NCBI GenBank assembly: GCA_905221235.1
Contig: CAJNCJ010000002.1
Coordinates: 177,699-241,698 of the forward strand
Reading direction: 5' to 3'
DNA length: 64,000 nt
Source of the DNA: a bacterium
GTDB lineage: Bacteria; Bacillota; Bacilli; Lactobacillales; Streptococcaceae
Below the pieces are notes generated by a model. It was not told where the DNA came from. It did not search any database and saw only the letters and a list, made by a program, of their open reading frames with translations. Made by a program: the position numbers and the translations under genes. This document shows, piece after piece, positions 1 to 8,837 of the stretch (positions within the stretch are counted from its first letter, which is position 1; each line of letters opens with the position of its first letter).

Positions 1-138
1 CATACGTAAGAGGGTTGTCTTACCTCCACCAGAAGGTCCAACGATAGCTAGGATTTGCTTTTCAGGAATTTTTAGACTGAAATTAGATAAAATTTGCTTT
101 TCACCAAAGACTTTATTGATATTTCGTAATTCTAACAT
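1..138 (-). CDS. Amino-acid ABC transporter ATP-binding protein (N-terminal fragment)
   Basis: Only the first 46 codons are in the window; the gene runs off the left edge. The ATG at 138 is preceded by an AGGAGG-type ribosome site at 141-151. The visible N-terminus (MLELRNI...) and the Walker A-type G-G-G-K-T segment near position 15-40 are those of a polar amino-acid ABC ATPase. It follows the permease by 9 bp, so the two form an operon. In this family the ATPase drives uptake through a His/Gln-type permease. Substrate cannot be told from the fragment. Confidence 0.85.
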   Translation of the reverse strand, partial: MLELRNINKVFGEKQILSNFSLKIPEKQILAIVGPSGGGKTTLLRM

Positions 139-147
139 GGCAGCCTC

Positions 148-789
148 CTATCTATAGTAACTGTACTTCTTCTCAACTTTTTTGGAAATGATTGTCACAA
201 TCCCAATCAAAATCAAGTAAATGGCTCCTGCCAAGAACATAGGAACCAGACTAGCATCACGGTTGGCAGCTGTGCGACTAGCCAAGATAAGGTCTGAAAT
301 TCCTAGAGCATAGACCAGAGAGGTATCCTTGACCAAACTCATAACCTCATTAAATACACTAGGGAGAACAATCTTGGTCACCTGAGGCAAAATAATATAG
401 CGCACTGTATCAAAGGGACTAAACTTCAAGACCTTGGCAGCCTCATATTGACCTTTAGGAATGGTATCAATCCCTCCACGGAAGATTTCAGCAAAGTAAG
501 CCGCATAATTCAAAACAAAGGCAATGATAGCCGCAGGAAGACGATCCAAACGAATCCCAATGCTTGGTAACACATAATAGATAAAGATCAATTGCAAGAG
601 CAAGGGTGTCCCTCGCATGATCCAAATATAAATATTAATCAGATGATGGAGGAGCTTCCAATGGACTTGCAAAGCAAAGGCAATCAAAACGCCCAAGGGA
701 ATAGAAAAAATCAAGACCAGTGCAAATACCTGTAACGTCATGCTTGCACCGCTCAATAAACTCGGTAATATCTCAAACAAATAAGACAT
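148..789 (-). CDS. Polar amino-acid ABC transporter permease (HisM/GlnP type)
   Basis: A 213-aa membrane protein with about five hydrophobic segments. It carries the conserved EAA loop (EAAKVLKFSPFDTVRYIILPQ region, about residues 117-137) that docks the ATPase, and the N-terminal T-L-Q-V-F and R-G-T-P-L-L motifs of the HisM/QM family. The start at 789 has AGGAGG seven bases upstream. It lies directly upstream of the ATPase gene, and a SigA promoter lies just in front. No substrate-binding protein gene is adjacent on the upstream side, so the binding protein must be encoded elsewhere or beyond the left edge. Substrate is unknown. Confidence 0.9.
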   Translation of the reverse strand: MSYLFEILPSLLSGASMTLQVFALVLIFSIPLGVLIAFALQVHWKLLHHLINIYIWIMRGTPLLLQLIFIYYVLPSIGIRLDRLPAAIIAFVLNYAAYFAEIFRGGIDTIPKGQYEAAKVLKFSPFDTVRYIILPQVTKIVLPSVFNEVMSLVKDTSLVYALGISDLILASRTAANRDASLVPMFLAGAIYLILIGIVTIISKKVEKKYSYYR

Positions 790-818
790 ACTGACACCTC
801 CTAAAAATAATTGCTCCT

Positions 819-847
819 ATTATAGCATAAATAAACTAAATAACCAA
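819..847 (-). promoter_or_regulatory. SigA promoter of the amino-acid ABC transporter operon
   Basis: On the minus strand TTGGTT (847-842) and TATAAT (824-819) are separated by 17 bp. The box lies 30 bp upstream of the permease start. The RUP element begins about 38 bp further upstream. Confidence 0.75.
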
Positions 848-884
848 CTATTTTTGTAAAAAAATTCTTTTTCAATAGAAAAAG

Positions 885-992
885 TATAGTATTTTGAAAC
901 TGGAATAGGACGATACGAATTCTAAATCCTTGTCAGAAATTTGATTTGAATTTCCTAATAGATTTGTTCATATTCTATTCCAATATACTATA
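885..992. repeat. RUP element (repeat unit of pneumococcus)
   Basis: A 108-bp segment starting TATAGTA and ending TACTATA with imperfect terminal inverted repeats (TATAGTA..TTGAAACTGGAATAG against the complement of CTATTCCAATATACTATA). The order of short blocks (TTGAAACT, GAATAG, TTCTAAA, AGAAAT.GATTTGA, GATTTGT, TACTATA) matches the roughly 107-bp RUP repeat of S. pneumoniae as I remember it. RUPs are non-coding, probably mobilised in trans by an IS transposase, and duplicate TA. It sits between the obg-side terminator and the ABC transporter promoter. Confidence 0.75.
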
Positions 993-1003
993 TTTTATAA
1001 GTG

Positions 1004-1030
1004 AAAAGAAAGGACAAACTTTGCCCTTTC
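1004..1030 (-). terminator. Rho-independent terminator downstream of obg and the 51-aa ORF
   Basis: On the minus strand GAAAGG (1030-1025) pairs with CCTTTC (1013-1008) and is followed by TTTTC. It closes the obg transcription unit. Confidence 0.65.
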
Positions 1031-1093
1031 TCGATCTTAGCTTCTATTTGTTACAGTTAACTTGACTGATAATTGAAGTTTTATCTTACGTAT

Positions 1094-1249
1094 TTAAGAT
1101 GGATTTTCTTTTTTAGTTCGTGCTAATCTCAGGGCACGATTTGGATTGAGACGATTAAATAGTTCTTCCAATTTCTTTTCATTCCAAACGTCTGCGGCAG
1201 AAACGAAATTGCCATCCGCATCTCGGAAAGATATCGGTTTATCTCCCAT
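1094..1249 (-). CDS. Small conserved-looking protein downstream of obg (51 aa)
   Basis: An open frame of 51 codons starting ATG at 1249 with AGGAGA at 1260-1255, overlapping the obg stop region. The translation begins MGDKPISFRDADGNFVSAAD and ends RTKKENPS. It contains a helix-like acidic/basic centre (VWNEKKLEELFNRLNP). There is no signal peptide or membrane segment. The good ribosome site, tight coupling to obg and sensible composition argue that it is real. I do not recognise a characterised function; a protein of this size follows obg in pneumococci as I recall. Confidence 0.75.
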   Translation of the reverse strand: MGDKPISFRDADGNFVSAADVWNEKKLEELFNRLNPNRALRLARTKKENPS

Positions 1250-1258
1250 ATCAGTCTC

Positions 1259-2569
1259 CTAGTCTACAAATTCAAACTCAAATTTACCAATGCGGACCAA
1301 ATCGCCATCTTTAGCACCACGCGCACGAAGAGCTTCATCAACCCCCATACCACGTAACTGACGGGCAAATTTCATGACTGATTCGTCACGATCAAAGTTG
1401 GTCATATTGAAGAGTTTCATGAGTTTTTCACCAGAAAGTACCCATGTCGCATCGTCATCACGACTAATTTCAAAGGCTTTTTCTTCCTCGTCAAATCCAT
1501 AGTAAGCTTCTTCTTCCATATCTGACTCGTCGTAGAGCAAGAATTCTGGTGTCTTATCTAACAATTCAGCTGTAGCATCCAAGAGCGTTGCCAGACCTTG
1601 CTTGGTCAAACCAGAAATTGGGAAAATAGCTGGTAACTCTTCAAATTCATCATAGTTTTCAGCCAATTTTTTCTTAAATTCTTCAAGATTTTCCTGACTC
1701 TCAGGCATATCCATCTTATTGGCTACAATAATCTGTGGACGCTCCATGAGGCGAAGATTGTATGACTCCAACTCCTTATTGATAGCTAGGTAGTCCTCAT
1801 AAGGATCACGACCTTCACTAGCTGACATATCAATGATATGGAGGATGACACGTGTACGCTCAATGTGGCGGAGGAACTGAGTCCCCAACCCGACACCTTG
1901 ACTAGCCCCTTCAATCAAACCTGGCAGGTCGGCTACTGCAAAGGATTCACCTGATTGGGTGCGAACCATACCTAGATTTGGTACAATAGTGGTAAAGTGG
2001 TAGGCACCAATTTTAGGTTTAGCTGAGGTGATAACACTTAGAAGTGTTGATTTCCCTACTGATGGGAATCCAACTAAACCAACATCTGCCAAGATTTTTA
2101 GTTCTAATTGTAACTCACGTTCCTGACCTGGTTCTCCATTTTCAGAGATTTCCGGTGCAGGATTTTTTGGTGTCGCAAAGCGGATATTCCCACGTCCACC
2201 ACGACCTCCATGGGCTACGATAAATTCTTGCCCGTGTTCAATCAAATCTGTCAAAACCTTGCCAGTCTCTGCATCACGAACAGTTGTACCTTGTGGCACT
2301 CGAACTCTAAGGTCCTCGGCACCACGACCATGCATCCCTTTGGTCATTCCTTTTTCACCAGAATCAGCCTTGAAATGGCGATTGTAGCGGAAATCCATGA
2401 GGGTACGTAGTCCTTCGTCTACAACGAAGACCACATTGCCTCCACGACCACCATCACCACCCCAAGGACCTCCATTAGGGACATATTTTTCACGACGAAA
2501 GGCAACCATGCCATCGCCACCATTACCAGCCTTGACCTTAATCTTAGCTGTATCTAAAAACATACTCAT
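1259..2569 (-). CDS. obg: GTPase ObgE/CgtA
   Basis: A 436-aa ribosome-associated GTPase acting in 50S assembly and stress signalling. The Gly-rich Obg fold occupies about residues 1-158. The G domain has the P-loop GFPSVGKS (167-174), DLPG (214-217) and NKMD. A C-terminal OCT domain (about 360-436) is typical of Gram-positive Obg. Length is normal. The ribosome site is a weak GAGAAG, so either the first ATG or the ATG two codons later may be used. It is the last large gene of the cpoA glycosyltransferase-side cluster, but a terminator-like hairpin at 2586-2610 separates it from the DUF4044-like gene. Confidence 0.97.
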   Translation of the reverse strand: MSMFLDTAKIKVKAGNGGDGMVAFRREKYVPNGGPWGGDGGRGGNVVFVVDEGLRTLMDFRYNRHFKADSGEKGMTKGMHGRGAEDLRVRVPQGTTVRDAETGKVLTDLIEHGQEFIVAHGGRGGRGNIRFATPKNPAPEISENGEPGQERELQLELKILADVGLVGFPSVGKSTLLSVITSAKPKIGAYHFTTIVPNLGMVRTQSGESFAVADLPGLIEGASQGVGLGTQFLRHIERTRVILHIIDMSASEGRDPYEDYLAINKELESYNLRLMERPQIIVANKMDMPESQENLEEFKKKLAENYDEFEELPAIFPISGLTKQGLATLLDATAELLDKTPEFLLYDESDMEEEAYYGFDEEEKAFEISRDDDATWVLSGEKLMKLFNMTNFDRDESVMKFARQLRGMGVDEALRARGAKDGDLVRIGKFEFEFVD

Positions 2570-2585
2570 TTTTTCTTCTCACTTT

Positions 2586-2610
2586 AAAAAAGGGCTGGGA
2601 AATCCCAGTC
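2586..2610 (-). terminator. Terminator-like hairpin between the DUF4044-like gene and obg
   Basis: On the minus strand CTGGG-ATTT-CCCAG (2608-2595) is followed by CCC and six T. The stem is only 5 bp, so it may be a partial attenuator in front of obg. Confidence 0.55.
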
Positions 2611-2632
2611 ACTAAATTTTCTTGAATCTATT

Positions 2633-2767
2633 TTATAGATTACTGAGGGCACCAATTGCAGTTGCAAAAATTCCCAATAAACTTGCTACTAGCATGATAA
2701 TCACGATAAACAAGGTTATTTTCTCAAACAAGGTTTTTTTACGATTTCCATTATCTCCAAATGCCAT
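2633..2767 (-). CDS. Small membrane protein, DUF4044-like (44 aa)
   Basis: An open frame of 44 codons starting ATG at 2767 behind an AGGAG-type site. The N-terminus is basic (MAFGDNGNRKKTLFEK). It is followed by one strongly hydrophobic helix at about residues 17-40 (ITLFIVIIMLVASLLGIFAT). This layout, a short cationic cytoplasmic tail plus one transmembrane helix, is that of the DUF4044 family of lactic acid bacteria. It lies between the PspC-domain gene and obg. The function is not known. Confidence 0.8.
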   Translation of the reverse strand: MAFGDNGNRKKTLFEKITLFIVIIMLVASLLGIFATAIGALSNL

Positions 2768-2825
2768 TTTTCTCTCCTTCGTTACATTCTATTTTCTATT
2801 ATCTTAGCATGAATTGAGCTAGTTT

Positions 2826-3017
2826 TCAATAGTCAGTTGCTACAGGTGCAATAATCCATAAAATGATATAAGCTACAATTCCTGCTCCGTAACAGCAAGC
2901 AAGGACACCCCAAATGACTCGAACGATAGTTGGATCCATATCTAAATAATGGGCCACACCGGCACAAACACCAGCAATCTTTTTATCACGACCACTTCTC
3001 ATTAATTGTTTTTTCAT
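2826..3017 (-). CDS. PspC-domain membrane protein
   Basis: A 63-aa protein consisting of a single PspC domain: a cytoplasmic basic start (MKKQLMRSGRDKKIAGVCAG), the G-V-A-x-Y-L-x-x-D-P-T-x-V-R motif, and a hydrophobic helix at about residues 33-58. PspC domains belong to phage-shock/envelope-stress systems. No pspA/pspB partner is in the window. It starts 14 bp after the glycosyltransferase and is probably co-transcribed with it, fitting a membrane-lipid locus. The role in streptococci is unproven. Confidence 0.85.
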   Translation of the reverse strand: MKKQLMRSGRDKKIAGVCAGVAHYLDMDPTIVRVIWGVLACCYGAGIVAYIILWIIAPVATDY

Positions 3018-3031
3018 AGCTTTTCCTCTTT

Positions 3032-4357
3032 CTATTCTTCATGGTCTTTCCAATAATCTCTTATGCTGATCAACTGTGTTTTTGAAGCCTTCAGCATGCG
3101 TTTAGAGCCTTTTACGGGCACAGCAACCACCTGTTGCGGAAGATACAAAACTGTTTTAAAGATACGCTGACTAACCGTATCATCTTTAGCCAAATCTTTC
3201 TGGAAGTTATTTGAAATAATGACATCCAGATAAAACTCATGCACTCGTTTCCCAAAGTTCTCAGCTGAAATCTCGTACAATTTCTCTGATAAGGTATGCT
3301 CATTCATATCTGGCGTAGCAATCAAGGCCTCTAAAATAGCTCCAGCCAAATCATGTTCTCCATAGTACAAGGTTCCAAACATCTTATCATTGATGAGATT
3401 ATCCAGATAAGGATTTCCATGTGCGATGACTGGTGTTCCACTAGCCAAGCTTTCCAAGTAGGTCAAACCTTGGGTTTCACTTGTCGATGCCGAGATGAAG
3501 AAATCTGCTGCCTTATAGTAAAGGGCCGTTTCACTAGGAGCAATCATGCCAGTAAAGATGACTGAGTCTTGAATCTCTAGTTTTTTGGCTTGCTCTTTGA
3601 GGTCATCCAAATAAGGACCGTCCCCAGCTACCACCAGTTTAACCTTGTCTTCTTCTTTCAGAACTTCTGCAAAGGCTGCTAGTACTGCTTGAATATTTTT
3701 TTCATAGGAAATTCTGGAAAGACTAAGCAACATCTTTTCATCATCTTGAATTCCTAGTTTACTACGCAGTTCTGTCAAATTTTCCTGCTTGATTTCAGGA
3801 CGCTCAAACTTAGCTAATTCAATCCCAGTTGGAATAACCCGTTTTTCCACCTTGACCTTATAGTCAGATAGCAAGTCACGGACAATCTCACTCGGACAAA
3901 TAACCCCATCCACATCATGCAAGAAACCTCTAACTAGGTACTTGACCATACTCGGACGAATCAGCATCCCCTTGGCAATATAATGCACATAGTCTTCATA
4001 CTGGGTGTGATAGGTATGGATAACTGGAATCTTCAATTCACGCGCAATCCAAATCCCCAACAAGCCAAGAGAAAATTCTGTCTGAGTATGGATAATATCC
4101 AGTTGATACTGTTTAGCAATTTCAAGCGCCTTGCTGAAGCCTCGATAGGCAAAGCGGCGGTCCTTAAAAGCAAAAAAGGGAACACTTGGAATACGGATAA
4201 TTTGCCAATCTTCATAACGATTGACATCCTTATCTGTCGTTGTAAAGATAAAAACAGCATGCCCTTGCTTTTCAAGTTCTGTTTTCAAGGTTCGAATACT
4301 GGTCGCAACACCTGAAACCTGAGGAAAATAGGTATCTGTAAATAAACCAATTCGCAT
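3032..4357 (-). CDS. GT4 glycosyltransferase, probable monoglucosyl-diacylglycerol synthase
   Basis: A 441-aa two-domain GT-B enzyme. The N-terminal acceptor domain opens with MRIGLFTDTYFPQVSGVATS. The C-terminal GT4 nucleotide-sugar domain contains the E-x7-E-type motif SETQGLTYLESLASGTPVIA (about residues 293-312). The basic, amphipathic C-terminus (KGSKRMLKASKTQ) suits membrane association. In pneumococcus the homologue next to cpoA has been assigned the first step of glycolipid synthesis, glucose transfer to diacylglycerol. It follows cpoA by 15 bp and has its own GAGAGG site. The reaction is inferred from family and context. Confidence 0.85.
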   Translation of the reverse strand: MRIGLFTDTYFPQVSGVATSIRTLKTELEKQGHAVFIFTTTDKDVNRYEDWQIIRIPSVPFFAFKDRRFAYRGFSKALEIAKQYQLDIIHTQTEFSLGLLGIWIARELKIPVIHTYHTQYEDYVHYIAKGMLIRPSMVKYLVRGFLHDVDGVICPSEIVRDLLSDYKVKVEKRVIPTGIELAKFERPEIKQENLTELRSKLGIQDDEKMLLSLSRISYEKNIQAVLAAFAEVLKEEDKVKLVVAGDGPYLDDLKEQAKKLEIQDSVIFTGMIAPSETALYYKAADFFISASTSETQGLTYLESLASGTPVIAHGNPYLDNLINDKMFGTLYYGEHDLAGAILEALIATPDMNEHTLSEKLYEISAENFGKRVHEFYLDVIISNNFQKDLAKDDTVSQRIFKTVLYLPQQVVAVPVKGSKRMLKASKTQLISIRDYWKDHEE

Positions 4358-4372
4358 AGATTACCTCTCTTT

Positions 4373-5416
4373 TTACTTTCTCCCTAAAGCGGCTTGTTTC
4401 TCATAAAAGTCCAACCAGATTTGTAACAGATGCTCTTCTGAATACTCTCTAGAAATATTCTTAGCCTTTTCTTTAAGTTCTTTTAAGGTAGCAGGATTGG
4501 CTTGATATTCCAAAATAGCTTCTTTCATCTCTTCTCTATCTGCTGTCGCCCGATAATTTCCCTCCAAAATTACCTTATAGAGATCCAAATCACGCAACAT
4601 AACAGGAGCCTCACAACTCGCAGCCTCTAAAATAGTCATAGGAAATAGCTCATTATAACTAGGCAACAAGAAAAGGTCCGCTAGGGCATACAACTCGCGC
4701 ATTCGCTCTGGCGACACGATACCTGGAAAAATCAAGTTTTTAGGGGGATTTTCCATTATTTTCTTATAGCGTTCATAGCCATCTGTTATGCCCCCAAAAG
4801 AGAAACCACCCGCCCAAATAAAGGTAATTTGAGGCAAGTCCTCAGCCAGACGGATAAAGTCATCAATCCCTTTACGTTTCTGAACTTGCCCAGCGCCTAC
4901 TACGATAAACTGATTATCACTAAGACCTAGATCTGTTCGCAGTCTCACTACCTCTTCTTGCGGAAGAGGATGCCATTTTTCCTTATTGACAAAGTTAGGG
5001 ATATAGGTCACTTTTTCACGTGGAATACCAGCCGCAACCAAATCCTCAATAAACATCGGGTTGACCACCACCAAGTGCTCCATCCGGTTGTAAAAAGAAA
5101 ATACATAGCGTTTGACAATTCCCTTTAAGAAAAATGGAATCTTCAAACTCCCCTCAAGTGTATCAGGCAAGAAATGCACATAGCCAATTTTTCTCCCTGA
5201 GCGTTTCTTTTGGAAGGTTGATAAATAATAGGGGAAATCAATCGTATGAAAATGAGTCACATCTGCCTCGATTGGAAGATTTTCTGTAACAATCAATTGA
5301 TCCTTGGCATCACGATGAAGAAGACGAACTAATTCACGGTAGGCACCTGAAACTCCTTGTCCTGCTACTTTCTCACTTGAACTCAACATATTGATGCGTA
5401 ATTTCTTTTTTTCCAT
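4373..5416 (-). CDS. cpoA: CpoA, galactosyl-glucosyl-diacylglycerol synthase (GT4)
   Basis: A GT4 glycosyltransferase of 347 aa starting MEKKKLRINM. It has the C-terminal donor motif YNELFPMTILEAASCEAPVM. In pneumococcus CpoA adds galactose to glucosyl-diacylglycerol; mutants show altered glycolipids and beta-lactam resistance. An in-frame ATG at 5455 is possible, but it would lie upstream of and across a TGATATAAT extended -10 box (about 5434-5424). The ATG at 5416 begins about 7 bases after that box, with no clear ribosome site, so the mRNA may be leaderless. It is paired with the second glycosyltransferase downstream. Confidence 0.88.
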   Translation of the reverse strand: MEKKKLRINMLSSSEKVAGQGVSGAYRELVRLLHRDAKDQLIVTENLPIEADVTHFHTIDFPYYLSTFQKKRSGRKIGYVHFLPDTLEGSLKIPFFLKGIVKRYVFSFYNRMEHLVVVNPMFIEDLVAAGIPREKVTYIPNFVNKEKWHPLPQEEVVRLRTDLGLSDNQFIVVGAGQVQKRKGIDDFIRLAEDLPQITFIWAGGFSFGGITDGYERYKKIMENPPKNLIFPGIVSPERMRELYALADLFLLPSYNELFPMTILEAASCEAPVMLRDLDLYKVILEGNYRATADREEMKEAILEYQANPATLKELKEKAKNISREYSEEHLLQIWLDFYEKQAALGRK

Positions 5417-5423
5417 AACTACT

Positions 5424-5434
5424 ATTATATCATT
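5424..5434 (-). promoter_or_regulatory. Extended -10 promoter of cpoA
   Basis: TGATATAAT on the minus strand lies immediately in front of the CpoA ATG at 5416. No good -35 box is seen at 17 bp, as is common for extended -10 promoters in streptococci. Transcription would start at or within a few bases of the start codon. Confidence 0.55.
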
Positions 5435-5462
5435 TTCTTTGAATAAAATCAGCAAAAGAAAG

Positions 5463-5515
5463 GAGAGACTAGAGGAAAAGAAGGGGAAATTTCCTCGCTT
5501 TTCCTCTAGTCTCTC
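5463..5515. terminator. Strong 18-bp perfect hairpin between sufT and cpoA
   Basis: GAGAGACTAGAGGAAAAG (5463-5480) is exactly complementary to 5498-5515. The 17-base loop contains a second palindrome (GGAAATTTCC). On the minus strand it is followed by T-rich sequence (CTTTCTTTTG). It closes the dnaG-rpoD-sufT unit and insulates cpoA. Confidence 0.75.
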
Positions 5516-5531
5516 ACATTCTTTTATCTAT

Positions 5532-5861
5532 TTACTTAATGCCTAAGGCAATGCGGGCATAGCGACTCATTTTTTCAACCGTCCAGGCTGGATACCAAAC
5601 TAATTTAACCTCAGTATCAGTTACTTCTGGCACCTCTGTCATGGCATCATAAATCTGGTCCGTCAAAAGATCTGCCAGGGGACAACCCATAGTTGTCAAA
5701 GTCATATCAATCTCTGTTTGACCTGTGTCGCCATCAAAACGAATCTCATAAATCAAACCAAGATTAACAATATCGATTCCCAACTCAGGGTCGATGACTT
5801 CTTCCAAGGCTGTTAAAATGCGTGTTTTGATATTCTCAATTTGCTCTTCTGTATAAGCCAT
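5532..5861 (-). CDS. Metal-sulfur cluster assembly factor (MIP18/DUF59, SufT-like)
   Basis: A 109-aa protein of the MIP18 family. It shows the D-P-E-L-G-I-D-I-V-N-L-G-L-I-Y motif near residues 24-38 and the T-x-x-G-C-P-L loop with the conserved Cys near residue 60. Members help mature Fe-S proteins. The ATG at 5861 is chosen because GAGGAT lies seven bases upstream; the in-frame GTG at 5873 overlaps that site. It follows rpoD by 14 bp and ends in front of the 18-bp hairpin. Confidence 0.88.
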   Translation of the reverse strand: MAYTEEQIENIKTRILTALEEVIDPELGIDIVNLGLIYEIRFDGDTGQTEIDMTLTTMGCPLADLLTDQIYDAMTEVPEVTDTEVKLVWYPAWTVEKMSRYARIALGIK

Positions 5862-5875
5862 ATTTATCCTCACTC

Positions 5876-6985
5876 TTAGTCTTCAATAAAATCACGAAGC
5901 GGTTTGCTGCGACTTGGTTGGCGTAGTTTTCTCAAAGCCTTGGCTTCAATCTGACGGATACGCTCACGGGTTACGTTAAAGACTTTACCCACATCTTCAA
6001 GGGTGCGCATTTTTCCATCATCTAGCCCGAAACGGAGACGTAGAACATTTTCTTCACGGTCTGTAAGAGTATCCAAGACCTCATCCAACTGCTCACGCAA
6101 GACGATACGAGTTGTGTAATCAACTGGATTTTCAATCACTTCATCTTCGATAAAATCCCCAAGGTGGCTATCATCCTCTTCACCGATAGGAGTTTCAAGA
6201 GATACTGGTTCTTGAGCGATCTTCAAGATTTCACGGACCTTGTCTGGTGTCATATCCATACGTTCTGCGATTTGTTCTGGCGTTGGATCTTGTCCCAATT
6301 CTTGAAGGAGATTACGCTGTTCACGAACAAGTTTGTTAATCGTTTCAACCATATGGACTGGGATACGAATAGTACGAGCTTGGTCTGCAATAGCACGAGT
6401 GATAGCCTGACGAATCCACCAAGTTGCATAAGTTGAGAACTTAAATCCTTTAGAATAGTCAAACTTGTCAACCGCCTTCATCAAGCCCATATTCCCTTCT
6501 TGAATCAAGTCAAGGAACTGCATACCACGGCCGACATAACGCTTGGCAATGGAAACAACCAAACGAAGGTTGGCTTCCGCAAGACGTTGTTTGGCTTCGA
6601 TATCACCAGCTTCAACAGCAAGCGCCAATTCTTTTTCCTCTTCATTGGTCAAGAGAGGAACGACCCCGATTTCTTTCAAGTACATACGGACAGGGTCATT
6701 GACCTTAGCCGAAGTTGATCCAATCAAGTCCTCATCGCTAAGTTCGGGCTCTTCTTCTGCACTAAGAACACGCGCACTTGGATTTCCTTCGTTATCTGTG
6801 ATTGAAATCCCTGCATCCTGAATTCGTTGCAAGAGATCTTCAATCCCATCAGCATCCAAGGTAAAAGGAACAACTAGACTAGCATTGATTTCATCGTCTG
6901 TTGCTGTCCCTTTTTGTTTATGATTACGGATAAATTCTGCTACTTGTACGTCAAATGTTGTTACTTCTTTTTGTTTTGTTGCCAT
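5876..6985 (-). CDS. rpoD: RNA polymerase primary sigma factor SigA (RpoD)
   Basis: A 369-aa housekeeping sigma factor. Regions 1.2-2.4 run through [20 protein letters not shown] and [20 protein letters not shown]. Region 3 follows, and region 4.2 has the helix-turn-helix [20 protein letters not shown] at the C-terminus. The short region 1.1 is typical of Firmicutes. The gene starts 2 bp after the dnaG stop, and its ribosome site (GGAG) lies inside the end of dnaG, so the two are translationally coupled. This is the macromolecular-synthesis operon without rpsU. Confidence 0.98.
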   Translation of the reverse strand: MATKQKEVTTFDVQVAEFIRNHKQKGTATDDEINASLVVPFTLDADGIEDLLQRIQDAGISITDNEGNPSARVLSAEEEPELSDEDLIGSTSAKVNDPVRMYLKEIGVVPLLTNEEEKELALAVEAGDIEAKQRLAEANLRLVVSIAKRYVGRGMQFLDLIQEGNMGLMKAVDKFDYSKGFKFSTYATWWIRQAITRAIADQARTIRIPVHMVETINKLVREQRNLLQELGQDPTPEQIAERMDMTPDKVREILKIAQEPVSLETPIGEEDDSHLGDFIEDEVIENPVDYTTRIVLREQLDEVLDTLTDREENVLRLRFGLDDGKMRTLEDVGKVFNVTRERIRQIEAKALRKLRQPSRSKPLRDFIED

Positions 6986-6987
6986 TA

Positions 6988-8748
6988 TTACTCCATTCTT
7001 CTCTTTTGGGAAATTAAACGTTCCAATTCTTCTAGGGCTGTATCGGTATCTCCTACATGGCTAGCTTCCTGCACCTTCTTTTTGATTCTCATATTGTCCT
7101 GATTCAAGAGAGCCTTGTTTCGAGTCATTTCTACTTCACTAAGTTCCTGAGGTGACATTTCAGCAGGTAAATCCTGAGCTAAGACTTGGTACCAAGCTCT
7201 TTCAACTTCCTCTGTCTGTTCTGCTAAGACTTCTGGAGGAAGATTTCCATACTGACCAAGTAAGTCATATAAAACCTGAAATTCAGGTGTGTCAAATGCA
7301 AAGTCTTCTCGCAAACGGTAATCATTCAAAATAAGAGGAGATTCCATCATTCGATAAAGTAGATGGGCTTCTGCCCTCATAATAGCCGATAACTGCTTGG
7401 TGACAGGCATAGTAATTGGCGTCGGTCTGGAAATTCCTTCCATGCGATTCTGCCTTTGTGCCTGTCGACTCTCATTAACAATCTGCTCAATCTGGGCATA
7501 ATCAAAGGACGCCAGACTGTCAGCTAAAATATGAATATAGCTGTTTTGAGCAGTGATAGACTTTTCTTGAACAATCAAGGGAGCTATTTTTTCAATAAAC
7601 TCAATCTGAGCCTGCAGATTTTCACTATTTTCAGGCTTGTACTGGTGAATGTAGAACTCAATCGGACTAATACGAGTTTTCGTTAATAGATAGGCCAAAT
7701 CTTCTGGACCATTTTTTTGTAGATACTCATCTGGATCCAAGTTATCAGGCATGCTGACGATCTGCACAGGCATATCGCCGATTTCATCCAAAGCTTTCAA
7801 TGTCGCTGCTTGCCCAGCCTTATCGCCATCATATACCAGAACTAACTTCTTGGTTAACCTTTTCAGATGATCAACATGCTCACGACTCAAGGCCGTACCC
7901 ATAGACGCGACAGCATTTTCGATTCCAGCCCGATAGGCTGCAATAACATCCATGAACCCTTCCATGAGGTAAATCTCACTGGCTTTACCAGAAGATTTTT
8001 TTGCCCTATCCATATGATATAATTCGTAACTTTTGTTAAAAATTGCAGTCGATCGGCTATTTTTATACTTAGAAGTTTGTGAATCCGTTTTCTGCCAGAT
8101 ACGACCTGAGAAGGCAATGACCTTTCCCTGATCATTGGTCAAGGGAAACATAATCCGATTGTGAAAAGTGTCTACAAATTGATTGGCATCCGAGAGGTAA
8201 AATAATCCTGAATCTAGAAAATCCTCTTCACGATACTGACCAGACAAACGTTGATAGAGATAGTTTCGTTCTGGAGGTGCTAAACCAATCCGAAAATGTT
8301 TGAGGACTTCATCTGTCAAACCACGCTGATAGAGGTAATTTCTGGCCTCTTCCCCCATGGTCGTTGTCATGAGAATAGCATGATAAAATTTGGCAGCATC
8401 TTCGTGCATATCATAAAGAGCTTGGTGGGGGGAGGCGGGCTTCTGCTCACTATAAAGCGGTTTTTCCACCTCTATCCCAACACGCTGACCTAAGATTTGG
8501 ACAGCCTCCATAAAGGGAACCCCTTGGTACTCCTCGATGAATTTAAAGACATCACCTGAGCGACCACAACCAAAACAGTGGTAAAACTGCTTATCCTCAA
8601 CAACGTTGAAAGAAGGTGTTTTTTCACCATGAAAAGGACAGAGCCCTAGATAGTTCCGTCCTGCCTTTTGTAAAGAAATCACATCTCCTATGACTTCCAC
8701 AATGTTGGCATTGTTTTTGATTTCTTCAATGACTTGTTTGTCAACCAT
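6988..8748 (-). CDS. dnaG: DNA primase DnaG
   Basis: A 586-aa primase that makes RNA primers at the replication fork. The N-terminal zinc-binding domain has C-P-F-H (near residue 38) and CFGCG (near residue 60). The TOPRIM core has [15 protein letters not shown] and [12 protein letters not shown]. The C-terminal helicase-binding region is present. The ATG at 8748 is favoured over one 15 bases upstream because GGAGG lies just in front of it. A TTTACT-17-TATACT promoter lies upstream. Confidence 0.96.
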   Translation of the reverse strand: MVDKQVIEEIKNNANIVEVIGDVISLQKAGRNYLGLCPFHGEKTPSFNVVEDKQFYHCFGCGRSGDVFKFIEEYQGVPFMEAVQILGQRVGIEVEKPLYSEQKPASPHQALYDMHEDAAKFYHAILMTTTMGEEARNYLYQRGLTDEVLKHFRIGLAPPERNYLYQRLSGQYREEDFLDSGLFYLSDANQFVDTFHNRIMFPLTNDQGKVIAFSGRIWQKTDSQTSKYKNSRSTAIFNKSYELYHMDRAKKSSGKASEIYLMEGFMDVIAAYRAGIENAVASMGTALSREHVDHLKRLTKKLVLVYDGDKAGQAATLKALDEIGDMPVQIVSMPDNLDPDEYLQKNGPEDLAYLLTKTRISPIEFYIHQYKPENSENLQAQIEFIEKIAPLIVQEKSITAQNSYIHILADSLASFDYAQIEQIVNESRQAQRQNRMEGISRPTPITMPVTKQLSAIMRAEAHLLYRMMESPLILNDYRLREDFAFDTPEFQVLYDLLGQYGNLPPEVLAEQTEEVERAWYQVLAQDLPAEMSPQELSEVEMTRNKALLNQDNMRIKKKVQEASHVGDTDTALEELERLISQKRRME

Positions 8749-8784
8749 ACACAATACCTCCATGTTATCATAGTTTACTTTATA

Positions 8785-8814
8785 TAGTATACTTTATTTC
8801 AGAAAAAAAGTAAA
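8785..8814 (-). promoter_or_regulatory. SigA promoter of dnaG-rpoD-sufT
   Basis: On the minus strand TTTACT and TATACT are separated by 17 bp just downstream of the trpZ stop. No convincing terminator for trpZ is visible between 8749 and 8837, so some read-through into dnaG is possible. Coordinates are approximate to a few bases. Confidence 0.55.
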
Positions 8815-8837
8815 CCATTTCACTCATTTTCCCTACT

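Noticed and set aside
911..919. TACGAATT resembling a SigX box
   Set aside because: It lies inside the RUP element, differs from TACGAATA at the last base, and no competence gene follows.
5417..5455. Upstream start (5455) for CpoA
   Set aside because: The extra 13 codons run through the TGATATAAT promoter box and have no ribosome site, so they are probably not translated.
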